From DATFDN01 sp963818885 (GTDB taxonomy: Bacteria > Pseudomonadota > Alphaproteobacteria > Acetobacterales > Acetobacteraceae), in contig CAWFTP010000003.1 in assembly GCA_963818885.1 (NCBI GenBank), forward strand, positions 1,302,001 through 1,366,000: a stretch of 64,000 nt of DNA, in the 5' to 3' direction. Positions 57,426 to 64,000 of the stretch are shown in pieces (positions within the stretch are counted from its first letter, which is position 1; each line of letters begins with the position of its first letter). The notes beneath the pieces are model-generated. The model made no database searches. It worked only from the letters and a program-made list of their open reading frames with translations, and had not been told where the DNA came from. Position numbers and translations under genes: made by a program.

Positions 57426-58146
57426 TCCCCGTCCGCGGTTCGCCCTTCGCTGGATGGGAACGCAAGCCCGTCCGCGTGAAGCTCGCGTGGCGCGGCGCTG
57501 CTGCCCCCGGTGATCCCTCCCACCTTCTACGCCTGCGGCATGAACTATGCGGATCACGTGCGGGAGGTCGCGGCCAAGGTCGGGCAGCCGCCCAACATCC
57601 CGACCCAGCCCGATATCGGCTATCGAGCCAACAACGCGCTGATCGGGCCCGAGGCGCCCATCGTCATCCCGCGCGACGCCACCGAAAAGGTCCAATACGA
57701 GGGCGAGCTCGTGGCGGTGATCGGCCGCGCCGCCAAGCATCTGACACGAGACGACGCGCTGACCTGCGTGCTTGGCTACACGATCGGGAACGACGTGAGC
57801 GAGCGGACCTGGCAGCGCTCCGATCGAACGCATGTGGCGGGCCAAGAACACCGACACGTTCAAGCCGATGGGTCCGTGGATCGAGACCGATGTGCGCCTC
57901 GAGGATCTGCGCACACGGGTGCGGCTGAACGGCAGGCAGCTCATCGAATTCCCCACCAACGACATGGTGTTCGGCGTCGTCGACTACTTGGTCGCGATGA
58001 CCCGTTACTTGACGCTCCATCCCGGCGACATGGTCTGGATGGGCACCGAGGGCGCCACCGCCGACATGAAGCATGGCGATGTCGTCGAGGTAGAAATCAC
58101 CGGCATCGGCACGCTGCGCAATCCGGTGGTGCGCGAAGGCGCGTAG
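57359..58146 (+). CDS. Fumarylacetoacetate hydrolase (FAH) family protein (two frameshifts)
   Basis: This is a C-C hydrolase or isomerase family enzyme of about 262 residues. The start MRWARFEQNGTPTYAIVEGDEL has an excellent AGGGAGG site. A shift near 57490 leads to LLPPVIPPTFYACGMNYADHV, then PIVIPRDATEKVQYEGELVAVIGRAAKHL and VLGYTIGNDVSERTWQRSD, where the metal-binding E-x-E pattern (YEGELV) is seen. A second shift near 57830 leads to MWRAKNTDTFKPMGPWIETD, LHPGDMVWMGTEG and GDVVEVEITGIGTLRNPV. All family blocks are present, so the breaks are probably errors. Members cleave or isomerise 2-oxo acids of aromatic pathways; the substrate here is unknown. Confidence 0.85.
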
Positions 58147-58254
58147 TCACCGGCAGCCCCGCGACAGCACCGCCTGGACGCTTGCCAATCCCGCCGGAAC
58201 AGTCGACAATCCCGGCACTGATTGCCTGATTAATTGTCCAGGAACGTTTGAACG

Positions 58255-58698
58255 GTGCAAAATCAATACTCTCGCGGCCGCTTGGGCGGTCCGTGCGGAC
58301 TAAGCGTTGTACAGCGAACTGGCAGGCAGTGGCTGCGAGGATTGCTGATGACGGGGCTCTTGACCCTGGCCCATCATGCCGCCCACGCGGGCGATCTCCG
58401 CGATGCTTCCTTTCGCGCTTACGAGGGGATCGCCTCGTATTACGGGCCGCGCCATAACGGCCACCGCACGGCGGCGGGCGGGCGGTTCGAACAGAACCAG
58501 ATGACCGGTGCCCATGCTTGGCTGCCCTTCGGCACGAAGGTACTGGTCACGGCGCGCGCCACCGGACGTTCAGTCGTCGTGACGATCAACGACCGGATGG
58601 CAGCGCGGCGGCGGGCAATCGATCTTTCGGTGGGCGCGGCGCGCCGGCTCGGCATCCTCGGCCAGGGTATCGCGTTGGTGTCGCTGAGTCCCGGCTGA
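58255..58698 (+). CDS. RlpA-like septal/peptidoglycan-binding double-psi barrel protein
   Basis: This is an exported protein of up to 147 residues with one double-psi beta-barrel domain. The pattern is RlpA: GIASYYGPRHNGHRTAAGGRFEQNQMTGAHAWLPFGTKVLV, VVVTINDRMAARRRAIDLSVGAARRLGI. Bacterial RlpA cuts or binds denuded glycan strands at septa; the His-x-Asp arrangement needed for lytic activity appears as HAW and NDR. The signal peptide lies at LRGLLMTGLLTLAHHAAHA; the GTG start listed is the longest, and an ATG at 58348 is an alternative. No SPOR domain is present. A small secreted protein follows. Confidence 0.88.
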   Translation: MQNQYSRGRLGGPCGLSVVQRTGRQWLRGLLMTGLLTLAHHAAHAGDLRDASFRAYEGIASYYGPRHNGHRTAAGGRFEQNQMTGAHAWLPFGTKVLVTARATGRSVVVTINDRMAARRRAIDLSVGAARRLGILGQGIALVSLSPG

Positions 58699-58726
58699 CC
58701 ATCCACCCTATCGAGGGGGAAGCAAC

Positions 58727-58966
58727 ATGCGCCTGATCATCGCGGCGGCCGCGCTGCTCCTCACCTGCCCCGTGCTTCCCGCGGCGGCCGGCGGATGTCC
58801 GCACGACAATGGACGCGGCCACCACCAGGATTTCGCCGAGATGGCCCGCTGCTTTGCCTATGGCAACGACGGTCGTCACGAGGCGATCGCGCGCCACCAA
58901 CGCGTGCAACAGCAGCGAGGGATCGATCAGAGCCGCGCTGCCGGCAATGTCGGGCCACAGAACTAG
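58727..58966 (+). CDS. Small secreted protein of unknown function
   Basis: This is a 79-residue protein with a clear signal peptide, MRLIIAAAALLLTCPVLPAAA. The mature part of about 58 residues is rich in His, Gln and Gly (CPHDNGRGHHQDFAEMARCF; ARHQRVQQQRG), with two cysteines. The GGGGGAAGC upstream is a weak ribosome binding site. I do not recognise a family. The histidines might bind metal, but there is no further evidence. It stands downstream of the RlpA-like gene on the same strand. Confidence 0.6.
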   Translation: MRLIIAAAALLLTCPVLPAAAGGCPHDNGRGHHQDFAEMARCFAYGNDGRHEAIARHQRVQQQRGIDQSRAAGNVGPQN

Positions 58967-58977
58967 TCTAGCAGCCA

Positions 58978-60504
58978 TCACTCCCAGTACGGCTCGGACT
59001 TCCTGAACCCCCGCCACGCTGGCGCCACGTCCCGCTGAGCCGCCGCGCCCCGGCGCGCCGCCCATCCCGACAGCTCGACCAGCGCCGGCGCGACGCTGGC
59101 CGACTGGTCGGCGGCGAGGCGCCCGGCGAGAGACAGAGTCGCCGATGCGTCGTTGACCTCGCCCAGCTTCTCTTGCAGCCGCTTGGCGGGTTTCAGCACC
59201 GTCTTCACCGCCTTCGGTCGGTAGAGCGTCTCGGTGAACTCGATCCCGTAGCGCAGCGTCTTCATCGCCCTGCGCAGCCTATGTAGCGCCGCTGCGTCGG
59301 CCCGCTCGATACCCCTCGCCCGCTTGGCGGCGCGGCGCATCAGGCGGGTGAGCAATTCGGGCACGCCCGCACTCACCGGCTCACTCCAGCGCATATCCGG
59401 CCCGAGCATCGCCGACTCCGCCGCCCCCTCTTCGGCCCATGCGGATATCTCCAGCAGAAGCCGGGTGAACCGAGGCGCCGTCATCGCCCGCGCGACGCCC
59501 GTGTGCGCCGCCACGCGCAGCGGCGCTGCCGCATCAGCGAGAAGACGCAGCCTATCGAGCGCCAGCCCGTCCGCCGCCGCGCGGGGGAGCGTCTCGGTCA
59601 CGAACACGTCCCAGTCCCGCGCCTCCCCGAAGACCCGCCCAGTCCGGCGCAGCGCCGTGTTGAAGCGCTCCGCCGTCGGGCTGAGCATCGGCTTGAACAG
59701 TGCGAGCGCGGCACGCAGTCGGCGAACGGCGACCCGGAGCTGATGCACCCCCTCCGCCTGCCCCCGCGCCGCCGGCTCGAGATTGCGCCGCAGATGCCCG
59801 ACCGCGCCGGAGACGACGGCCCGGAACGCCTGCGCCCCGGTCATCGAGGCGTCGAGCGCCACGGTTCCGTGCTTGACCGCTTCACGGCACTCGCGGCCAG
59901 CAAGCCGCGCGCCCCGCTCGACCTTGCCGGCAGGCTCCAGCATCAGCGGCGCCGCCTCGGCCAGCTCGAGCGCAACCCGGTAGAGCGCCCCCGGCGAGCC
60001 GGACTTCAGCTCCAGCTCCAGCTCGTTCACTGCGACGCTGTGCTCGCCAGCCCTGATGCGGCCGCGATCGATCACCGCCTCGATCACCGTCTCCCCGTCC
60101 GCCGCGACATGCCAGGCGGTACGCTCGATCTCGGTGGCGCAGAACGGCAGGACCGGCTCGCCGGAAGCGAGCAGCGCCGCGATCCCCTCGATCCCGGCGA
60201 GCAGTCCGAGATCGGGCGCCTCGGTGTCGACCGGCCACTCCCACTCGCTGCGCCGTTCCGCCGCTCCCTCGGCAACGGGATCGAGTTTCAGCGTCTGGAT
60301 CAGCGCATCCCCCGCGCGGCGCACGCGCAGACTGGCACCCGCCTCGCCGAGACGACCGGATTTCGTATCGAAATAGGTGCTGATCTCGGTCCGCGTCTCC
60401 GGCGGCCCCGCCCGCGGCGGCTGCAAGGCGGGATGCGCTGCCAGAACGGCGCGGGCGCGCGCGGACAGCCGCAGCTTGACCTCGATCTCTTCCCGCGCGG
60501 GCAT
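58978..60504 (-). CDS. CYTH-CHAD domain protein (inorganic triphosphatase-like)
   Basis: This is a two-domain protein of 508 residues. The CYTH domain (about 1-200) starts EEIEVKLRLS, the E-x-E-x-K motif of triphosphate-tunnel enzymes, and has STYFDTKSGRLGEAGASLRVRR and a later VNELELELKSG. The CHAD domain (about 220-500) is helical with conserved His/Arg: EGVHQLRVAVRRLRAALALFKPML, RDWDVFVTETLP, ALHRLRRAMKTLRYGIEFTETLY and KLGEVNDASATLSLA. CYTH proteins hydrolyse triphosphate; CHAD domains bind polyphosphate, so a role in polyphosphate metabolism is likely. The gene is complete. Confidence 0.93.
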   Translation of the reverse strand: MPAREEIEVKLRLSARARAVLAAHPALQPPRAGPPETRTEISTYFDTKSGRLGEAGASLRVRRAGDALIQTLKLDPVAEGAAERRSEWEWPVDTEAPDLGLLAGIEGIAALLASGEPVLPFCATEIERTAWHVAADGETVIEAVIDRGRIRAGEHSVAVNELELELKSGSPGALYRVALELAEAAPLMLEPAGKVERGARLAGRECREAVKHGTVALDASMTGAQAFRAVVSGAVGHLRRNLEPAARGQAEGVHQLRVAVRRLRAALALFKPMLSPTAERFNTALRRTGRVFGEARDWDVFVTETLPRAAADGLALDRLRLLADAAAPLRVAAHTGVARAMTAPRFTRLLLEISAWAEEGAAESAMLGPDMRWSEPVSAGVPELLTRLMRRAAKRARGIERADAAALHRLRRAMKTLRYGIEFTETLYRPKAVKTVLKPAKRLQEKLGEVNDASATLSLAGRLAADQSASVAPALVELSGWAARRGAAAQRDVAPAWRGFRKSEPYWE

Positions 60505-60643
60505 GCGGCGAGCTTCGGTGCATCGGTGCTACGGGTCAACTTGGGACGCCACGATTTCACTTGTCACGCAATCGGCACCTCGCGGGTTTCGCGCCAGCCG
60601 CTATAAAGGTGCGCGAATCAGCTGAAAGGCGCACCCGAAACCC

Positions 60644-61015
60644 ATGCCACGCAAGCTGCGCATACTGGTCGTCGAGGACCAGGCGCTTATCGCCGGCCTT
60701 ATCGCCGACGCCCTGAGCGACACTTATGAGGCGATCTGCGCGCCGACGGTGCCGGAGGCGGTAGAGCATCTGACGACCAATTCCATCGACGTCGTGCTGC
60801 TCGACTGCGTTCTGCCGGGCGGGACGATGTGGCAGGTCATGCTGGAAGCGGACCGGCTTGAAGTCCCGGTCGTGCTGATGACCGGCGATCCCGGCCAGAT
60901 GAAGGAGATCAAGGGCGGTCCTCGCCCCTACATCCTCAAGCCGTTCTCGATCGCTCAGCTGCTCGATGCGATCGACGCGGCGGCCGGCCTCGCGACGACG
61001 TCCCGCCCCACCTGA
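60644..61015 (+). CDS. Single-domain response regulator (receiver only)
   Basis: This is a CheY-like receiver of 123 residues without output domain. The acidic pair is Glu11-Asp12 in LVVEDQALIAGLIADALSD, the phosphorylation site is Asp54 in DVVLLDCVLPGG, Thr80 lies in VVLMTGDPG and Lys99 in YILKPFSIAQLLDAI. Similar proteins in alphaproteobacteria work with HWE/HisKA2 kinases. It is followed by dapB after 11 bases, which is probably an accident of packing. A partial GAF-type signalling gene lies 3 kb downstream, but no direct link can be shown. Confidence 0.92.
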   Translation: MPRKLRILVVEDQALIAGLIADALSDTYEAICAPTVPEAVEHLTTNSIDVVLLDCVLPGGTMWQVMLEADRLEVPVVLMTGDPGQMKEIKGGPRPYILKPFSIAQLLDAIDAAAGLATTSRPT

Positions 61016-61026
61016 TTCCGCACGCG

Positions 61027-61800
61027 ATGCCTCCGCGCATCGGCATCGCCGGCGTCACCGGTCGGATGGGGCGCCTGCTGGTGGAGGAGGTGCGCCGCGC
61101 GGGTGCCATGCTGACCGGCGGCATCGCCGGATCGCGCGACGCCGCCCCGCCGGGCGGCGTGACCCGCTTCCCCGATATCGCCGCCCTCGTCCGCGCGAGC
61201 GATGTCGTCATCGACTTCACCCATGCGAGCGCGGTGCGGCCCCATGCGGCGGCGCTCGCCGAGGCAGGCGTCGCCTGGGTGCTCGGAACGTCGGGCCTGT
61301 CCGCCGAGGACGAGGCGGCAGTCGCCGCGGCGGCGCGGCGCATCCCCGTCGTCTACGCAGCGAATTTCTCCGCCGGCGTCACCCTGGTGCTCGCGCTCGC
61401 CGAGCGGATGGCCGCCGCCCTGCCCGCGGCCGCCTACGACACCGAGATCATCGAGATGCATCACCGCCAGAAGGTGGACGCGCCCTCCGGCACTGCGATC
61501 GGCATCGGCCGCGCTGTCGCGCGGGGACGCGGCGTCAGACTGGAGGACGTCATGCAGTCCGGGCGGCACGGCCATACCGGCGCCCGTCCCGATGGCGCGA
61601 TCGGCTTCGCCGCGCTGCGCGGCGGGCAGATCGTCGGCGAGCACACGCTGCTCTTCGCCGCCGCCGACGAGCAGATCGCGCTTACCCACCGCGCCTTCGA
61701 CCGCCGCACTTTCGCCGCGGGTGCGGTGCGCGCGGCACTCTGGGCGGCCGGGCGACCAGCCGGCCTCTACTCCATGGAGGACGTCCTCGGGCTCCGCTGA
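61027..61800 (+). CDS. dapB: 4-hydroxy-tetrahydrodipicolinate reductase
   Basis: This is a complete DapB of 257 residues, catalysing the NAD(P)H-dependent step of lysine and diaminopimelate synthesis. The nucleotide loop is GVTGRMGRLL at residues 9-18. FTHASAV and LGTSGLS follow, then AANFSAGVTLVLALA and the catalytic block IIEMHHRQKVDAPSGTAIG, with His145-His146 and Lys149. The end, GLYSMEDVLGLR, is typical. The gene shows no odd features. It precedes metK with a 111-base gap. Confidence 0.96.
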   Translation: MPPRIGIAGVTGRMGRLLVEEVRRAGAMLTGGIAGSRDAAPPGGVTRFPDIAALVRASDVVIDFTHASAVRPHAAALAEAGVAWVLGTSGLSAEDEAAVAAAARRIPVVYAANFSAGVTLVLALAERMAAALPAAAYDTEIIEMHHRQKVDAPSGTAIGIGRAVARGRGVRLEDVMQSGRHGHTGARPDGAIGFAALRGGQIVGEHTLLFAAADEQIALTHRAFDRRTFAAGAVRAALWAAGRPAGLYSMEDVLGLR

Positions 61801-61853
61801 ACGGGACTTCTTGACCCTCCGTTCGCTTTCCGTCACACACGCGCCCGCGCGGC

Positions 61854-61881
61854 GACAGGCCGGCGCGCGGGGCCGGCCGTC
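61854..61881 (+). terminator. Hairpin in the dapB-metK gap
   Basis: GAC-A-GGCCGGC pairs with GCCGGCC-GTC to give a GC-rich stem with a loop of about seven bases. There is no following T-run, so termination is uncertain; it could instead be a leader structure of metK. I compared the leader from memory with SAM-II, SAM/SAH and SAH riboswitch signatures and found no match. Confidence 0.4.
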
Positions 61882-61911
61882 CCGTCTCCAAGCCACTTTC
61901 CAGGAGAGATC

Positions 61912-63102
61912 ATGCGCGCCAACGGCGAGTATCTTTTCACGTCCGAGTCGGTATCCGAGGGCCACCCGGACAAGGTCGCCGACCGGCTCAGCGACACCGT
62001 GCTGGACGCCTATCTCACCGCCGACCCCTACTCGCGCGTTGCCTGCGAGACGCTGGTGACCACCAACCGCGTGGTACTGGCGGGCGAGACGCGCGGCCCC
62101 GAATCAGTCACCGCCGACAAACTGGAAGGCCTCGCGCGCGACGCCATCAAGGACATCGGCTACGATCAGCCCGGCTTCTCCTGGCGCGACGCGAAGATCG
62201 AGGTCCTGCTGCACCGCCAGTCCTCCGACATCGCCCAAGGCGTCGACGCCGCCGGCAACAAGGACGAGGGGGCGGGCGATCAGGGCATCATGTTCGGCTA
62301 TGCCTGCCGCGAGACCGACGGGCTGATGCCGGCGCCGCTCTATTATTCCCACCTGATCCTGCGGCGGATGAGCGAGCTGCGCCGCAAGGGCGACCGCGCC
62401 GCCGCCGGGCTTCTGCCCGACGCCAAGAGCCAGGTCACCCTTCGCTATATCGACGGCAAGCCGGTCGAGGCCACCAGCGTCGTCGTCTCCACCCAGCACG
62501 AGGAGGAGCTGGACCAGGAGCGGGTGAAGGCGCTGGTGTGCGCCGATCGTGGAGGCGGCGCTGCCGCGCGGCTGGATGCCGCCCGACCGCGAGTTCTACG
62601 TCAACCCGACCGGCAAGTTCGTCATCGGCGGCCCGGACGGCGATTGCGGCCTGACCGGGCGCAAGATCATCGTCGACACCTATGGCGGCGCCGCCCCGCA
62701 TGGCGGCGGCGCGTTCAGCGGCAAGGACCCGACCAAGGTCGACCGCTCCGGCGCCTATGCCTGCCGCTACCTCGCCAAGAACGTCGTCGCCGCCGGGCTC
62801 GCCGACCGCTGCACCTTGCAGATCAGCTACGCGATCGGCGTGTCGCACCCGCTCTCGGTCTATGTCGACCTGCACGGTACCGGGCGCGATGTCGACGAGG
62901 CGCGGCTCGAGCGCATTTTGCGCGAGCTGATGAACCTGACACCGCGCGGCATCCGCGAGCACCTGCGCCTCAGCCGTCCCATCTACGCCCCGGCCTCCGC
63001 CTACGGCCATTTCGGCCGCGAGCCCGATGAGGTGAAGGGCACGTTCACGTGGGAGAAGACGGACCTCGTGCCGGCCAGCTCAAGGCGGCGTTCAGCCGAT
63101 AG
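61912..63102 (+). CDS. metK: S-adenosylmethionine synthetase (two frameshifts)
   Basis: This is MetK of about 396 residues, making SAM from methionine and ATP. The start YLFTSESVSEGHPDKVADRLSDTVLDAYL, GAGDQGIMFGYACRETDGLMPAPL and TQHEEELDQERVKALV lie in one frame. A shift near 62545 leads to PPDREFYVNPTGKFVIGGPDGDCGLTGRKIIVDTYGG, SGKDPTKVDRSGAYACRYLAKNVVAAG and ASAYGHFGRE. A further shift near 63075 gives the natural end LKAAFSR. All active-site motifs are conserved. As metK is essential and usually single-copy, the breaks almost surely are errors in the sequence. AGGAGAG precedes the ATG. Confidence 0.93.
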
Positions 63103-63836
63103 GGCTCAAGCCGCCGCCCGAGCGCCTCTACGGGCGCCAGCGCGGCCACGCGCTGCGTCCCCGCCAGGAGACGCTGCTCCGCGAATCCCTCCCGCGCTTC
63201 GCCTTCTCACCCGACCACGCCGCGCATCCTCTCGACGCCTTCGGCCCGGGGATGCGTACGCTCGCGGTCGAGATCGGCGCCGGCGGGGGTGAGCACGCCA
63301 TTGCGGTATCCGCGGCTCACCCGCAGGCGGCGCTGATCGCCTGCGAGGTCTACCAGAACGGCATCTGCTCGCTGCTCTCGCGTTTGGTGCCGGAAGGACG
63401 CGAGGCGGACGCCGAGCCGCCCGCCAATTTGCGCCTCTGGGCCACGGACGGGCGAGTGCTGCTCCGCCTACTGCCCGACCGCTCGCTCGATGGGCTGTTC
63501 CTTCTCTTCCCCGATCCCTGGCCCAAGGCCCGCCACGCCAAGCGGCGCTTCGTACATCCGGCGATGCTTTCAGAGCTTGGGCGGCTGCTGAAGCCGGGCG
63601 CCGAGTGGCGGGTGGCGAGCGACGACCCGACGTATCAGGATTGGGCGACGGAGGTGATGCGCGGCGCGCGGGCCCTGTTCGCGACGGACGGCCCCGTTTC
63701 GGCCCGTCCACCGGACTGGCCCCCCACCCGCTACGAGGCGAAAGCTCTCCGCGCTGGACGTCAGCCGCGTTACTGGCGCTTCACTCGCACGAACGCCCCC
63801 TTGAGCGCGGTTGCCGGACGGCGCGACGGCGATTAG
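63103..63836 (+). CDS. trmB: tRNA (guanine-N7-)-methyltransferase
   Basis: This is a class I methyltransferase forming m7G46 in tRNA. The recognisable protein starts around RLYGRQRGHALRPRQETLLRE, a TrmB N-terminus, and has the SAM site LAVEIGAGGGEHAIAVS, IACEVYQNGICSLL, ATDGRVLLRLLPDRSLDGLFLLFPDPWPKARHAKRRFVHP and ARPPDWPPTRYEAKALRAGRQPRYWRF. No start codon lies in frame between the metK end and this region, so an indel probably hides the true start; an internal ATG at 63252 would remove the N-terminal tRNA-binding part. metK-trmB adjacency is common in alphaproteobacteria. Confidence 0.9.
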
Positions 63837-63872
63837 CAAAGGCCACCGAAAAATCCAGGAAGGATCCTCGCC

Positions 63873-64000
63873 GTGGCGGAATCAGCGGCCACCGATCTCA
63901 GGTTGCGGCAGCGAGATTTTCTGGCGGATCTCAGCACCGAGGCGCTGCGCAGCCGAGACATCGACCATCTGCTCACCGAAGGCTGCCGCCTGGTCGCCCA
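63873..64000 (+). CDS. N-terminus of a probable GAF-domain signalling protein (truncated by window end)
   Basis: A GTG with AGGAAGGA at good spacing opens a frame of 42 residues to the window edge: LRQRDFLADLSTEALRSRDIDHLLTEGCRLVA. The LLTEGCRLVA piece resembles the start of GAF domains that precede HWE or HisKA2 histidine kinases in alphaproteobacteria. Only this much can be seen. In many relatives rimP or nusA would follow trmB, so the neighbourhood differs. Confidence 0.5.
   Translation, partial: MAESAATDLRLRQRDFLADLSTEALRSRDIDHLLTEGCRLVA

Noticed and set aside
61801..61911. Possible SAM riboswitch before metK
   Set aside because: The 111-base leader forms one GC-rich hairpin, but I could not match it to the conserved cores of SAM-II, SAM/SAH or SAH motifs. 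A covariance-model search would settle it.

Overview
This is a GC-rich chromosomal segment of an alphaproteobacterium. The rpsM-rpsK-rpoA-rplQ block, metK next to trmB, a YraN gene beside ndk, isovaleryl-CoA dehydrogenase with methylcrotonoyl-CoA carboxylase beta, and many Liv and Dpp transporters all fit Rhodospirillales, perhaps an Acetobacteraceae relative. That placement is inference from gene content. No rRNA or other strong taxonomic marker is present.

Layout. 1-2.6 kb: comM (Mg-chelatase-like, reverse) is split by about 1 kb of foreign DNA holding an IS1595-type transposase remnant and a small winged-helix gene. 2.7-5.7 kb: a DsbA/FrnE-like oxidoreductase, tRNA-Val(GAC), a PEP-CTERM protein, and an amidase overlapping an HpxZ/AtzH-like gene. 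6-13.8 kb: an RND adaptor lipoprotein and pump, a large secreted protein and a damaged CPA1 antiporter. 13.8-16 kb: a Cys-rich-repeat protein, a secreted DsbA-like protein and a glycosyltransferase. 16-24.8 kb: a Dpp-type peptide ABC transporter with three tandem solute-binding proteins. 24.8-29.4 kb: YraN, Ndk, an ABC-F ATPase and a B12-binding radical SAM protein. 29.5-38.7 kb: two complete Liv-type transporters, divergent, each with a different gene fusion; the forward one continues into an acyl-CoA dehydrogenase and a CoA-transferase. 41-47 kb: uvrB, a second PEP-CTERM protein, the alpha operon with its own promoter, and an entericidin-like lipoprotein. 47-56 kb: aldehyde dehydrogenase, an LLM oxidoreductase, two leucine-degradation genes, a MarR-GNAT fusion with a palindromic operator-like site, a YidB-like protein and an acyl-CoA synthetase. 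56-64 kb: a membrane protein, an FAH-family enzyme, RlpA-like, CYTH-CHAD, a receiver-only response regulator, dapB, metK, trmB and the start of a probable GAF-containing signalling protein.

A second theme is sequence quality. At least a dozen genes carry single-base frameshifts. The essential metK is among them, and one shift lies in a G homopolymer. Most of these look like assembly or sequencing errors rather than true pseudogenes. I annotated such loci over their reconstructed full extent and marked the break points. The comM split and the IS remnant are real structural changes.

Functionally the window leans on uptake and oxidation of organic acids, peptides and branched-chain compounds (Dpp, two Liv systems, three acyl-CoA enzymes, CoA-transferase), with envelope and redox proteins interspersed. 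At least two families of dispersed palindromic repeats sit between genes. I found no CRISPR array, intact transposon, phage or secretion island.
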